From Hoeflea sp. 108 (GTDB taxonomy: Bacteria; Pseudomonadota; Alphaproteobacteria; Rhizobiales; Rhizobiaceae): a DNA stretch of 64,000 nt. The notes below the pieces were generated by a model that was given only the letters and a program-made list of their open reading frames with translations, did not search any database and had not been told where the DNA came from. Shown piece after piece: positions 39,312 to 48,203 of this stretch. Where the stretch lies: positions 3,846,839 to 3,910,838 of the forward strand of contig NZ_KB890024.1 of NCBI RefSeq assembly GCF_000372965.1, in the 5' to 3' direction. The position numbers and the translations under genes were made by a program. The stretch's first letter is position 1. Each line of letters starts with the position of its first letter.

Positions 39312-39806
39312 CTACATCAGCCCGAGCTGCTTGTAGAAACCGAGCGCGTCGTAATAGTCGCTCTGGCTGGCGATCTTGCCGTCCTTGATCGAGAACATCG
39401 AAGCCCCGGTGAAAGAGAACTTCTTGCCGGTGGCCTTGGTGCCGTCGGCCCAGTCACCGGTGTTGGTGCCGGAAAACTCCCATTCGAACGACACACGGTC
39501 ATCCTGCACCACGGGGTTGCCCTTCATCTGCCAGACGGCGTCGGGCACGGCTTTGAGGAAATTGTCGATGACGCCCGCCTTGGCGGCGTCCTTGCCTTCG
39601 ACCGGTTTGCCGACCGAAGCGTCGTAATAGACGACGTTGTCGGCAAAATGCTCGGCCGCCTTGGCCGAGTCGTGCGCATTCCACGCGGCGAGATAGGCCC
39701 CGACGACGGCCTGCGGCGTGTCCTGCGCCAACGCCGGGCCGATGGCCGGGACCGTGGCGATCAATGCAGCAAAGGTTGCGGATGCGAGAAACTGACGGCG
39801 ATGCAT
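39312..39806 (-). CDS. Exported SnoaL/NTF2-like protein with Tat-type signal
   Basis: 164 residues. The N-terminus MHRRQFLASATFAALIATV has a twin arginine followed by xFL, then a hydrophobic stretch and a cleavage site near ALA, so export may be by Tat. The remainder is a single NTF2/SnoaL fold (about 30-160) with YLAAWNAHDSAKAAEHFADNVVYYD at its start. Such folds serve as isomerases, cyclases or ligand carriers; function here is unknown. It is convergent with the DUF993 gene, five bases away, and may not belong to either neighbour's pathway. Confidence 0.8.
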   Translation of the reverse strand: MHRRQFLASATFAALIATVPAIGPALAQDTPQAVVGAYLAAWNAHDSAKAAEHFADNVVYYDASVGKPVEGKDAAKAGVIDNFLKAVPDAVWQMKGNPVVQDDRVSFEWEFSGTNTGDWADGTKATGKKFSFTGASMFSIKDGKIASQSDYYDALGFYKQLGLM

Positions 39807-39824
39807 GCCTTTTCCTCCCTTTTT

Positions 39825-39947
39825 CCTTCTCCCCGTTCACGGGGAGAAGGTGGCCCGAAGGGCCGGTTGAGGGGCAGCGTTTCGATCTATCGGCTTGGCT
39901 CAGCCCCTCATCTGCCTACCGGCATCTTCTCCGTAAACGGGGAGAAG
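39825..39947. repeat. RIME-like palindromic intergenic repeat
   Basis: A nested palindromic element: CCTTCTCCCCG-TTCA-CGGGGAGAAGG (39825-39850), GGCCC-GAA-GGGCC (39852-39864), TGAGGGGC / GCCCCTCA (39868-39875 and 39903-39910), and a closing CTTCTCC...GGAGAAG hairpin to 39947. It matches the style of rhizobial intergenic mosaic elements, and related pieces occur at 44295-44360 and 54540-54655. Confidence 0.75.
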
Positions 39948-39951
39948 AGAT

Positions 39952-41379
39952 CTACCCATGCGCGATCATCACGTGGCGCACGGCGGTATAGTCCTCCAGC
40001 GCGTAGACCGACATGTCCTTGCCGTAGCCGGACTGCTTGAGGCCGCCATGTGGCATCTCGTTGGTCAGCATGAAGTGGGTATTGATCCAGGTGCAGCCAT
40101 ATTGCAGCCGCGCCGCCGTCGACATGCCGCGCGAGATGTCCTTGGTCCACACCGAAGACGCCAGGCCGTAGTCGCTGTCATTGGCCCAGTTGACCGCCTC
40201 GTCGACGTCGGAGAAGCGCGTCACCGACACCACCGGGCCGAACACTTCACGGCGCACGATCTCGTCCTCCTGCAGCGCACCGGCAACGACCGTCGGCTGG
40301 TAATAGAAGCCACCGCCCTCGCCCGGTTTGCCGCCTGTCGTGATCTCGATGTGCTTGAGTTCCGAAGCGCGCTCGACGAAGGAGGCGACGCGGTCCCGCT
40401 GGCGCCTTGAGATGAGCGGCCCGATCTCGTTTTCGGTGTCGTCGGCCTGGCCGAAGCGAATGGTCGACACCGCCGACGACAGGTCGGCGACAAGCTTGTC
40501 GTAGACCTTCTTGCCGGCATAGATGCGGCAGGCTGCCGTGCAGTCCTGGCCGGCATTGTAGTAGCCGAAGGCGCGCAGGCCACTGACCACGGCGTCGATG
40601 TCGGCATCGTCGAAGACGATGACCGGCGCCTTACCGCCGAGTTCGAGATGTGTGCGCTTGACCGACTTTGCCGCCGCTTGCAGCACCTTCTTGCCGGTGG
40701 CGACGTCGCCGGTGATCGAGATCATGCTGACCGCCTGATGGTTGATCAGCGTGTTGCCGACGCTCTCGCCACGGCCGAGCACGACATTGACCACGCCCTC
40801 CGGCAACACATCGGCGAGGATCTTTGCCAGCTTCAGCGCCGTCAGTGGCGTCTGCTCCGAAGGCTTGAAGACAACCGTGTTGCCGCCGGCAATCGCGGGC
40901 GCCAGCTTCCACGCCATCATCATCAGCGGATAGTTCCACGGCGCGATGGAGGCGACGATGCCGACCGGATCGCGTCGGATCATCGAGGTGTGGCCGGGCA
41001 GGTACTCGCCCGCCACCAACCCTGGCATCGAACGCACTGCGCCGGCAAAAAAGCGGTAGCAGTCGACGATGGCAGGAATCTCGTCGTTGAGAACGGCATT
41101 GATCGGCTTGCCGCAGTTGAGCGCCTCGAGGCGGGCGAACTCGGCCGCCTCGGCCTCGATGCGATCGGCGATCTTGAGCAGATAGCCCGAGCGCTGCGCC
41201 GGCGTCGTCTTCGACCAGCTCGCGAACGCTCTCTGGGCTGCCGTCACGGCCGTTTCGATCTGAACAGGCGAAGCTTCCGGCAGGCTGAGGATCGTCTCGC
41301 CGGTGCGCGGATTGAGGATCGCTTCTTCCGTCTCGGTCCCCCGCTCGAACTTCGAGCCGATGAGCATCTGGGTGTCCAT
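39952..41379 (-). CDS. patD: Gamma-aminobutyraldehyde dehydrogenase
   Basis: 475 residues. ALDH motifs: SIAPWNYPLMMMAWKLAPA, catalytic Glu in LELGGKAPVIV and catalytic Cys in NAGQDCTAACR, the GQDCTA form being characteristic of the aminobutyraldehyde (PatD/YdcW) group. It oxidises 4-aminobutanal to GABA in putrescine catabolism. It is the last gene of a putrescine-type ABC operon, 18 bases after the permease stop, matching uptake to breakdown. No transaminase is seen, so the aldehyde must come from an enzyme outside the window. Confidence 0.9.
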   Translation of the reverse strand: MDTQMLIGSKFERGTETEEAILNPRTGETILSLPEASPVQIETAVTAAQRAFASWSKTTPAQRSGYLLKIADRIEAEAAEFARLEALNCGKPINAVLNDEIPAIVDCYRFFAGAVRSMPGLVAGEYLPGHTSMIRRDPVGIVASIAPWNYPLMMMAWKLAPAIAGGNTVVFKPSEQTPLTALKLAKILADVLPEGVVNVVLGRGESVGNTLINHQAVSMISITGDVATGKKVLQAAAKSVKRTHLELGGKAPVIVFDDADIDAVVSGLRAFGYYNAGQDCTAACRIYAGKKVYDKLVADLSSAVSTIRFGQADDTENEIGPLISRRQRDRVASFVERASELKHIEITTGGKPGEGGGFYYQPTVVAGALQEDEIVRREVFGPVVSVTRFSDVDEAVNWANDSDYGLASSVWTKDISRGMSTAARLQYGCTWINTHFMLTNEMPHGGLKQSGYGKDMSVYALEDYTAVRHVMIAHG

Positions 41380-41397
41380 GATTTCTCCCTTTCGATC

Positions 41398-42213
41398 TTA
41401 TTTCCCCGCCCCGGCGATCTGGTCGCCTTCGCGGGTCAGGTAATAGGCGGCAAGGATGGGCAGCAGGGTCGCGAGAACCACGACCATGGCAACCACATTG
41501 GTGACCGGGCGCTGGCGCGGGCGCACCAACTCCTCGAGCATCCAGATCGGCAGCGTCTGCTGCTGCCCGGCAGTGAAAGTGGTGACGATGACCTCGTCGA
41601 ACGACAGCGCAAAGGCGAGCATGCCGCCGGCGAGAAGTGCCGTGCCGATATTGGGCAGGATCACATATCGGAACGTCTGGAAACCGTCGGCGCCGAGATC
41701 CATCGACGCCTCGAGCAGCGAACCCGAGGTACGGCGGAACCGCGCCACCGCATTGTTGTAGACGACCACGACGCAGAAGGTCGCGTGTCCCAGCACGATT
41801 GTCCAGAATGAGAACGGGATCTCCGCCAGGCTGAACGCCGAGCGCAATGCGATGCCGGTAATGATGCCGGGCAACGCGATGGGCAGGATGACCAACAGCG
41901 AGATCGCCTCGCGGCCGAAGAAACGGGTCTGGCTGACGGCGGCAGCGCAGAGTGTGCCGAGCACGAGCGCAATTGCCGTAGAGATCGCCGCGACCTGCAC
42001 CGACAGTCCCAGCGCCTGCCAGACATCCGGCCGGCCCCACGTCACCGCAAACCACTGCGTGGTGAAACCGGGCGGCGGCCACTGGTAGCTCTTCTCCTCG
42101 GTCGTAAAGGCATAGACGAAGATCAGCAGGATCGGCAGATGCAGGAAGGCAAGCCCTGCGGCAGCCGCGATCTTCAGTCCGCGCGGGGCCGATTGGGAAC
42201 GGTCAGAGCGCAT
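41398..42213 (-). CDS. Polyamine ABC transporter permease, PotC/PotI type
   Basis: 271 residues from MRSDRSQSAPRG with six predicted membrane segments. The EAA loop reads LLEASMDLGADGFQTFRYVILPN. The ATG lies within the end of the preceding permease gene (11-base overlap), showing coupled translation; the in-frame ATG at 42324 is deep inside that gene and is rejected. Confidence 0.9.
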   Translation of the reverse strand: MRSDRSQSAPRGLKIAAAAGLAFLHLPILLIFVYAFTTEEKSYQWPPPGFTTQWFAVTWGRPDVWQALGLSVQVAAISTAIALVLGTLCAAAVSQTRFFGREAISLLVILPIALPGIITGIALRSAFSLAEIPFSFWTIVLGHATFCVVVVYNNAVARFRRTSGSLLEASMDLGADGFQTFRYVILPNIGTALLAGGMLAFALSFDEVIVTTFTAGQQQTLPIWMLEELVRPRQRPVTNVVAMVVVLATLLPILAAYYLTREGDQIAGAGK

Positions 42214-43171
42214 CGAAAGCTCCCATGCGTTTGGCACCCCACAGATAAAACCCCATGATGACGATGGGCACGACGGTGAAGGCCGCGGCGAGCGGGATGT
42301 TGCCGGCAGTTCCCTGCTGGGCATAGACGGCCTGGCCGATGAACAGTCTCGATGTACCGATGATCTGCGGGATGATGTAGTCGCCGAGCGTCAGCGAGAA
42401 GGTGAAGATCGAGCCTGCGACAATGCCGGGCAGCGCCAGCGGAAACAGCACGTTGCGGAATGTCTGCCCGGGCGAAGCGCCGAGATCGGACGATGCCTCG
42501 ACCAGATTGCCCGGCACGCGCTCCAGTGCGGCCTGGATCGGCAGGATCATGAACGGCAGCCAGACATAGACGAAGACGATGAAAGTACCGGTGAACGACA
42601 CCGACAAGGAGTTGCCGCCGACGACCGGCAGCGACAGCCAGCTGTCGAGCAGCCATGAGAGATGCAGCTTGGCGAACAGCCAGGTGAGGATGCCTTCCTT
42701 GGCCAGGATCAGCTTCCACGCATAGATCTTGACCAGGTAGCTCGACCACAAGGGCAGCATGACTGCGAGATAGAACAGCGCTTTCCACGTGCCGCGGGCA
42801 TAACGTGCCGCATAGTAGGCGATGGGAAATGCGACGATGGCAGAAGCCAGCGTCACGACCGCGGCCATCGTCACGGTGCGGACGATGATGTCGACATTCG
42901 CCGCCTGGAACAGATCGCCATAGGTCTTGAGTGTGAACTGGCGGCTGATCAGGCCCGAATACTCGTCGATCGAAAAGAAGCTCTGTGCCAAAAGCGCCAG
43001 TAGCGAACCGATATAGATGACACCGAGCCATAGGAGCGGCGGCGCCAGCATCAGGAAAAGCAGCAGCGCCGGGCGGCGCCACAACAGGTCCGACAGCGAC
43101 CCGGCAAGGCCGCCGCGCTTGGGCAGGATCGCAGCCGCGCCCGTCGAGCCGGTAACAGCCTGGACGCTCAT
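42203..43171 (-). CDS. Polyamine ABC transporter permease, PotB/PotH type
   Basis: 322 residues, six membrane segments after a short cytoplasmic N-terminus. The EAA loop is LVEASSDLGASPGQTFRNVLFP, and MLPLWSSYLVKIYAWKLIL is typical of PotB/PotH. It overlaps the ATPase stop by four bases. Confidence 0.9.
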   Translation of the reverse strand: MSVQAVTGSTGAAAILPKRGGLAGSLSDLLWRRPALLLFLMLAPPLLWLGVIYIGSLLALLAQSFFSIDEYSGLISRQFTLKTYGDLFQAANVDIIVRTVTMAAVVTLASAIVAFPIAYYAARYARGTWKALFYLAVMLPLWSSYLVKIYAWKLILAKEGILTWLFAKLHLSWLLDSWLSLPVVGGNSLSVSFTGTFIVFVYVWLPFMILPIQAALERVPGNLVEASSDLGASPGQTFRNVLFPLALPGIVAGSIFTFSLTLGDYIIPQIIGTSRLFIGQAVYAQQGTAGNIPLAAAFTVVPIVIMGFYLWGAKRMGAFDAL

Positions 43172-44166
43172 GCCTGCTCATCCATCAAATGGAGCTGGTC
43201 GCGGTTGAAGGTCAGCACGACATGGGCGCCGTCCTCGGGGACAGCGGTGCCCGACGGCACTGTCGCATGAAGTCTGAGGCCGTCGGCGTCGAGCGCAAGC
43301 TTGGTTGCGGCACCGAGATAATGGCGGGAGACGATGCGTGCAGCGACGCCGTCACCCGTCGCATCGCGTCCGACGCGGATCTGTTCCGGCCTCAGGCTGC
43401 CCCAGCGATGCTGGCCGGCATAACGCTGGACGAATTCGGGCGGCAGCACGTTGGACGAGCCGACGAAATCGGCGACGAAGCGCGAAGCCGGACGCTGGTA
43501 GATGTCTTCGGGTGCGCCGACCTGCATGATGCGGCCATTGTTGAACACGGCAACCCGGTCGGCCATCGACAGCGCCTCGCCCTGGTCGTGGGTGACGAAG
43601 ACGAAGGTGATGCCGAGCGCCTTCTGCAAGGCCTTGAGCTCTTCCTGCATGCTCTCGCGCAGCTTGAGGTCGAGCGCGCCAAGCGGCTCGTCGAGCAACA
43701 GCACCTTGGGCTTGTTGACCAGCGCGCGCGCCAGCGCCACGCGCTGCCGCTGGCCGCCCGACAGCTGCCCCGGCTTGCGGCTGCCATAGCCCGGCAGCTG
43801 CACAAGCTTGAGTGCGTCTTCAGCAGCGCGGTGGCGCTCGTCCTTGCCGATGCCCTTGACCATCAGCCCGTAGGCGACGTTGTCGAGCACGTTGAGATGC
43901 GGGAACAGCGCGTAGTCCTGGAACACCGTGTTGACGTTGCGCCGGTAGGGCGGCACACCCTCGGCGCGTTCACCGAAGATCGAGATGCTGCCCGAGGTCG
44001 GTTGCTCGAAACCGGCGATCAGCCTGAGGCAGGTGGTCTTGCCCGAGCCCGAAGGCCCCAGCATGGCAAAGAACTCGCCGGGTTTGATCTCGAGGTCGAC
44101 AGCATCGACCGCGTGCACCGCGCCGAAGTGGCGGGAGGTTTTCTGAAAGGCGACTGCTGGGGTCAT
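43168..44166 (-). CDS. Polyamine ABC transporter ATP-binding protein, PotA/PotG type
   Basis: 332 residues. Walker A GPSGSGKTT, Q-loop VFQDYALFPHLNV, signature LSGGQRQRVALARAL, Walker B LLLDEPLGALDLKLR, and a C-terminal TOBE domain. Start at MTPAVAFQKTSRHFG; the upstream frame reads non-protein sequence over the 210-base gap, which contains a RIME-like palindrome and may reduce readthrough from the binding-protein gene. Confidence 0.92.
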   Translation of the reverse strand: MTPAVAFQKTSRHFGAVHAVDAVDLEIKPGEFFAMLGPSGSGKTTCLRLIAGFEQPTSGSISIFGERAEGVPPYRRNVNTVFQDYALFPHLNVLDNVAYGLMVKGIGKDERHRAAEDALKLVQLPGYGSRKPGQLSGGQRQRVALARALVNKPKVLLLDEPLGALDLKLRESMQEELKALQKALGITFVFVTHDQGEALSMADRVAVFNNGRIMQVGAPEDIYQRPASRFVADFVGSSNVLPPEFVQRYAGQHRWGSLRPEQIRVGRDATGDGVAARIVSRHYLGAATKLALDADGLRLHATVPSGTAVPEDGAHVVLTFNRDQLHLMDEQA

Positions 44167-44294
44167 CGTCTTTAGCTTCCGAAGTCTGGGCCATGCCGGC
44201 AGGGTGATGTGCCCATGCCATGGCAGCGCATCCGGCCGCCCCACGGCCGCCGATGCTTGTATGCCGCCGTCAGGCGGTCGTTTCAGGTCGGTTG

Positions 44295-44360
44295 GTGCCC
44301 TCCGCCCCCTCTCCCCGCTGGGAGAGGGTTGGCCGCAAGCGGCCTGGCGAGGGGGGCATC
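44295..44360. repeat. RIME-like palindromic repeat within the polyamine operon
   Basis: CCCTCTCCC-CGCT-GGGAGAGGG (44307-44328) is followed by GGCCGC-AA-GCGGCC (44331-44344) and GAGGGGGGC that can pair with the CCTCCGCCCCC before the first stem. The same order of hairpins is seen at 39825-39875. Confidence 0.6.
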
Positions 44361-44375
44361 GTTTCGTTGCCGGCC

Positions 44376-45533
44376 TCAGCGGCCGCCGATCACGCCGATA
44401 TAGTCCGACACCCAGCGGTAGTAGGGCACGCACTGGTCGTTCTGGGTGGCGCATTTCGACACCGGCGTCTTCCAGAACTTGATCTTGGCAAAGTCCTCGA
44501 AGCCGTTGGTCTTGCAGCCTTCGTCGGTGAGCAGCGCATTGCCCTTGCAGGCAGCCGGCACTGCCGGGTTCGAGCCGAACCAGGACGCGAGATCGCCCTG
44601 CAGCTTGGGGTTCAGCGAATGCTCGAGCCACATGTAAGCGCAGTTCGGATTGGCAGCCTCGACATGCATCATCGTCGTGTCGGCCCAGCCCGTGGCGCCC
44701 TCTTCCGGAATGGTCGAGGCGATCGGCTGCTTCTCCGACTTGAGCAGGTTGACCTGGAACGGCCACGAGCCTGAGGCGACAACGCCTTCATTCTTGAAGT
44801 CGTCGACCTGGATCATGGCGTCGTGCCAGTAGCGGCCGGCCAGTGTGCGCTGGACGCGCAGCAGGTCGAGGGCTGCCTTGTACTGGTCTTCGTTGAGCTC
44901 GTAGGGGTCCTTGATGCCAAGGTCCGGCTTGTGCGCCATCAGGTAGTTGGCGGCATCAGCGATGTGAATCGGCCCATCATAGGCCTGGACGCGACCCTTG
45001 TTGGGCTTGCCGTCTGGCAGGTCCATCGGCTCGAACACGATGTTCCAGCTCTTGGGCGCTTCCTTGAAGACGTTGGTGTTGTACATCAGCACGTTGGGGC
45101 CCCACTGGTAGGGCACGCCGTAGTGCTTGCCCTCGACCGTGAACCACGGCGCATCCTTGAGACGGTCATCGACGGTCGACCAGCTCTTGATCAGGCTTGT
45201 GTTGATCGGCTGGACGCGCTTGCCGGCAACCAGGCGCAGCGAGGCGTCACCCGAGGCGGTGACGAGGTCGAAGCCGCCCTCGTTCATCAACGCCACCATT
45301 TCGTCCGATGTCGCGGCCGTCTTGACGTTGACCTTGCAGCCCGTCTGCTTTTCGAAGTCGCTGACCCAATCGTAATTCTTGTCGGTCTCGCCGCGCTCGA
45401 TGTAGCCCGGCCAGGCGATGATGTTGACCTGGCCTTCGCCCTTGCCGACTTCCTTCAGCTCCTGCGCGACGGCCTGTCCGGAAAAGCTGCACGCCAAGGC
45501 GATGGCTGTGCAGGATTTCAAAAATGACTTCAT
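44376..45533 (-). CDS. Polyamine-type ABC transporter periplasmic binding protein, PotD/PotF family
   Basis: 385 residues, Sec signal peptide ending AVA at about residue 23. QVNIIAWPGYIERG, FEKQTGCKVNVKTAATSDEMVALM and YGVPYQWGPNVLMYNT fit the PotD/PotF group. The aspartates that hold polyamine amino groups were not checked one by one. It is the first gene of the operon, whose last gene is an aminobutyraldehyde dehydrogenase, so putrescine or a close relative is the likely ligand. Confidence 0.88.
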   Translation of the reverse strand: MKSFLKSCTAIALACSFSGQAVAQELKEVGKGEGQVNIIAWPGYIERGETDKNYDWVSDFEKQTGCKVNVKTAATSDEMVALMNEGGFDLVTASGDASLRLVAGKRVQPINTSLIKSWSTVDDRLKDAPWFTVEGKHYGVPYQWGPNVLMYNTNVFKEAPKSWNIVFEPMDLPDGKPNKGRVQAYDGPIHIADAANYLMAHKPDLGIKDPYELNEDQYKAALDLLRVQRTLAGRYWHDAMIQVDDFKNEGVVASGSWPFQVNLLKSEKQPIASTIPEEGATGWADTTMMHVEAANPNCAYMWLEHSLNPKLQGDLASWFGSNPAVPAACKGNALLTDEGCKTNGFEDFAKIKFWKTPVSKCATQNDQCVPYYRWVSDYIGVIGGR

Positions 45534-45640
45534 GTCGATTCTCCCATTTGCAGGGGGCCGCTCTCGATCGGCGGTATTGCCCTGATATGAAAGGTGCTGC
45601 GAATGAGCAGGTTTCGCAAATTCATTCGATAGAAGGGTGA

Positions 45641-45657
45641 TATCGGTTTTTCCGATA
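45641..45657. promoter_or_regulatory. LysR-type binding box upstream of the polyamine operon
   Basis: TATCGG-TTTTT-CCGATA contains T-N11-A (TCGGTTTTTCCGA, 45643-45655), the LysR-type box. It lies about 110 bases upstream of the binding-protein start and just after the end of the LysR gene. Confidence 0.5.
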
Positions 45658-45746
45658 CCTAGAGCAACGCGCGTGCATTCGGATGAGCAACGGGCGCTCT
45701 TGCGCCTTAAGGCAAAGTATCGATCCCGGTATTCGGGCCGGTGCGC

Positions 45747-46658
45747 TCAGAGCTTCTGGCGCAGGGTTCTTTGCCCTTGGGCGACGCCGATGAAGTCGCG
45801 CGCGGCGGCCGGAAGCGACGAGCCTCGCCGCCAGACCATGCCCACCTGAACCACTGGCAGCGAGCCGGAGACATCGCGGGATTCGATCCGGTCGCCTTCC
45901 AGCGACCAGGGCCGGTAGACAAGGTCGGGCAAAAGCGCCACCCCTGCCCCTGTCGCCACAAGCGAGCGCACTGCCTCGACCGAACGGGTGCGAAAGGCAA
46001 CATGCGGCTTGGCCCCGATGGCAGAAAGCAGCTTGCCGGTGTTCTCCTCGATCTCGTCGACGGAGAGCATGATCAGCGGCTCGCCGGCGATGTCACCGAC
46101 GCCGATGATCTCGGCCGACGCCAGTGGATGGCCGAGCGGCAGCCACAGGCGATAGGCCGAGACCTCGAGGATTTCCGATTGCAGCGCCATGCGGTCGCGC
46201 AAATTGGAGGTCACCATGACGGCGACGTCGAGCTTGCCGCCGACCAAAAGGTGCTCGAGATAGTCGCCATTGTCTTCGATGGCCGAAATCTCGACCGCCG
46301 GATGGGCGCGGCGATAGCGGGCCAGCAGGTCCGACAGCACATAGCCCGCGACCAGCGAGGTGACGCCGAGCTTGAGCTGGCCCGTCGTCGCCGCCTGTCC
46401 GCCGAAGAAGGTGCGGCGCGCGTCCGACACGTCGGCCAGGATCTTGGTGGCGTGGCGCAGGAACTGGTGGCCCTTGTGGGTGATGTTGAGCCCACGCGGA
46501 TGGCGCTCGAACAGCTCGACGCCGAGATCTCCCTCCAGTTCCTTGATCGCCTCGGTCACCGACGACTGCGAGATCGACAGGTTCTGCGCCGCACGCGAGA
46601 TCGTGCCCTGCTCGGCAACGGCAACGAAGAACTGAAGCTGGCGAAGCGTGAAGGCCAT
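45747..46658 (-). CDS. LysR-family transcriptional regulator
   Basis: 303 residues from MAFTLRQLQFFVAVAEQGT. The winged HTH is at about 1-60 (ISRAAQNLSISQSSVTEAIKELEGDLG) and the effector domain from about 90. Frame extends upstream through repeat sequence that is not coding. It lies upstream of the polyamine operon in the same direction with a LysR box between, so it probably controls that operon; the second ABC operon upstream is another possible target. Confidence 0.9.
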   Translation of the reverse strand: MAFTLRQLQFFVAVAEQGTISRAAQNLSISQSSVTEAIKELEGDLGVELFERHPRGLNITHKGHQFLRHATKILADVSDARRTFFGGQAATTGQLKLGVTSLVAGYVLSDLLARYRRAHPAVEISAIEDNGDYLEHLLVGGKLDVAVMVTSNLRDRMALQSEILEVSAYRLWLPLGHPLASAEIIGVGDIAGEPLIMLSVDEIEENTGKLLSAIGAKPHVAFRTRSVEAVRSLVATGAGVALLPDLVYRPWSLEGDRIESRDVSGSLPVVQVGMVWRRGSSLPAAARDFIGVAQGQRTLRQKL

Positions 46659-46775
46659 GGCCGGAGTAGACAGGGCGGCGGGAGATTTGGAAAGGCCTGC
46701 GGTGGTGATGTCCCATCCTTCTCCCCGAGTGTTAGAAGACTGAAGGCGGACGAAGCAAACCTCCTTCGGCCTCGC

Positions 46776-46828
46776 GATCCTTCGCCCCCCTCTGGCCTGC
46801 CAGCCATCTCCCCCACAAGGAGGGAGAT
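46776..46828. repeat. Left arm of a long inverted repeat (RIME-like)
   Basis: About 53 bases from GATCCTTCGCCCCCCTCTGG to GGAGGGAGAT, nearly the reverse complement of 46939-46993. It is in the non-coding gap 46659-47119, which holds no gene. Confidence 0.7.
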
Positions 46829-46938
46829 TAGTCGCGCCGCCGGATGCGCCCATCCTGCCACACGCCGCAGAGAGTCGCACTGAAAAGCCCAGAAGACTGG
46901 CTACCTGGGCAATTGCGCGAAGCGCGGATGAAGGCGTG

Positions 46939-46993
46939 ATCTCCCTCCTTGTGAGGGAGATGGCTGGCAGACCAGAGGGGGGTACGAAGGATC
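46939..46993. repeat. Right arm of a long inverted repeat (RIME-like)
   Basis: About 55 bases from ATCTCCCTCCTTGTGAGGGA to GTACGAAGGATC, pairing with 46776-46828 across about 110 bases. Each arm also has its own CTCCCTCC / GGAGGGAG type hairpin. Confidence 0.7.
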
Positions 46994-47042
46994 ACAACGC
47001 CGAAGATTGGCCCGAGACAGCATTGGCGCGCTCGCCTGCTCT

Positions 47043-47076
47043 CAAACAAAACAAGGCGGGGAAATCCCCGCCTTGT
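47043..47076 (-). terminator. Terminator of the second ABC operon
   Basis: On the minus strand, ACAAGGCGGGGA-TT-TCCCCGCCTTGT, a perfect 12-bp stem, followed by TTTGTTTG. It is 43 bases after the ATPase stop. Confidence 0.75.
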
Positions 47077-47119
47077 CGCAAAAGCTGATGTTCCGGGCGC
47101 GGCGGCCCGATGGCGCAGC

Positions 47120-48184
47120 TTAGTGCAGCACCAGCACATCCCCGGACGAGAAACTGATCTCGGTCTTTTCGCCGACGACGGGCGGCGGGGTCGAGGAATT
47201 GTTGAAAGTGTCGAGCGAGACGACGTTCTGGCCGACGCCAACGCGGACGCGGATGACGGAGCCAAGGAAATGCACGTCGGCGATCTGGCCGGTAAGGCTG
47301 GTGTCAGTGCCGGGACGACGGCCGAGCGAGATTGCTTCGGGGCGCAGGGCGAGCGACAGCGTGTCGCCCGACTTGGAGCCGTTGAGTTTGCCCTGGAGCC
47401 CGACTTCCTCGGTGTTGATCCGGACCTTGCCGGTCGCGGCATCGGAGACGGTGCCTTCGAGCACGTTGAGGGTGCCGACGAAATTGGCGACGAACTTGGT
47501 CGAGGGACGGTTGTAGATCTCGAACGGCGTGCCGGTCTGGTCGGCGCGACCCTCGTTCATGACCACGATGCGGTCGGACATCGACAGCGCCTCTTCCTGG
47601 TCGTGGGTGACGAAGATGGTGGTGATGCCGAGCTTCTTCTGGATCGAGCGGATTTCCTCGCGCAGCGAGATGCGCACCTTGGCGTCGAGCGCCGACAGCG
47701 GCTCGTCGAGCAGGAGCAGCTTGGGCTTGGGTGCGAGTGCGCGCGCCAGGGCGATACGCTGCTGCTGGCCGCCTGACAGCTGGTAAGGGTAGCGGTCGCC
47801 GAAATCGGGCAGCTTGATGATGTTGAGCATCTCCTGGATGCGCGCCTGCGCCTCGGCCTTGGGCACGCCGGCGACCTTCAGGCCGAAGCCGATGTTCTGC
47901 GCGACCGTCAGGTTGGGGAACAGCGCATAGGCCTGGAACACCATGCCGATGTTGCGCTGGTTGGGCTTGAGGCCGGTGACGTCCTTGCCGCCGATCAGCA
48001 CCTTGCCCGCACTTGGCTCCTCGAAGCCGGCGACGATGCGCAGCATGGTGGTCTTGCCGCAGCCCGACGGTCCGAGGAAGGAGACGAACTCGCCGGCGCC
48101 GACGTCGAGATTGAAATCCTTGACCACGGCGACGTTGCCGAAGGACTTCTTGACGCTCTGGATGGAAAGAAAGGGATCGGCCAT
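47120..48184 (-). CDS. ABC transporter ATP-binding protein, PotA/FbpC type
   Basis: 354 residues. Walker A GPSGCGKTT, Q-loop VFQAYALFPNLTV, signature LSGGQQQRIALARAL, Walker B LLLDEPLSALDAKVR and a TOBE domain with ALRPEAISLGRR. It serves the two permeases just upstream (19-base gap). The substrate class (Fe3+/thiamine/2-aminoethylphosphonate/polyamine group) cannot be narrowed by the ATPase alone. Confidence 0.92.
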   Translation of the reverse strand: MADPFLSIQSVKKSFGNVAVVKDFNLDVGAGEFVSFLGPSGCGKTTMLRIVAGFEEPSAGKVLIGGKDVTGLKPNQRNIGMVFQAYALFPNLTVAQNIGFGLKVAGVPKAEAQARIQEMLNIIKLPDFGDRYPYQLSGGQQQRIALARALAPKPKLLLLDEPLSALDAKVRISLREEIRSIQKKLGITTIFVTHDQEEALSMSDRIVVMNEGRADQTGTPFEIYNRPSTKFVANFVGTLNVLEGTVSDAATGKVRINTEEVGLQGKLNGSKSGDTLSLALRPEAISLGRRPGTDTSLTGQIADVHFLGSVIRVRVGVGQNVVSLDTFNNSSTPPPVVGEKTEISFSSGDVLVLH

Positions 48185-48203
48185 TGGCTTTTGCTCTTCT
48201 TGT

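Noticed and set aside
39825..39947. CRISPR-like repeat array
   Set aside because: The repeats are nested palindromes of different sequence without regular spacing or unique spacers, and no cas genes are present.
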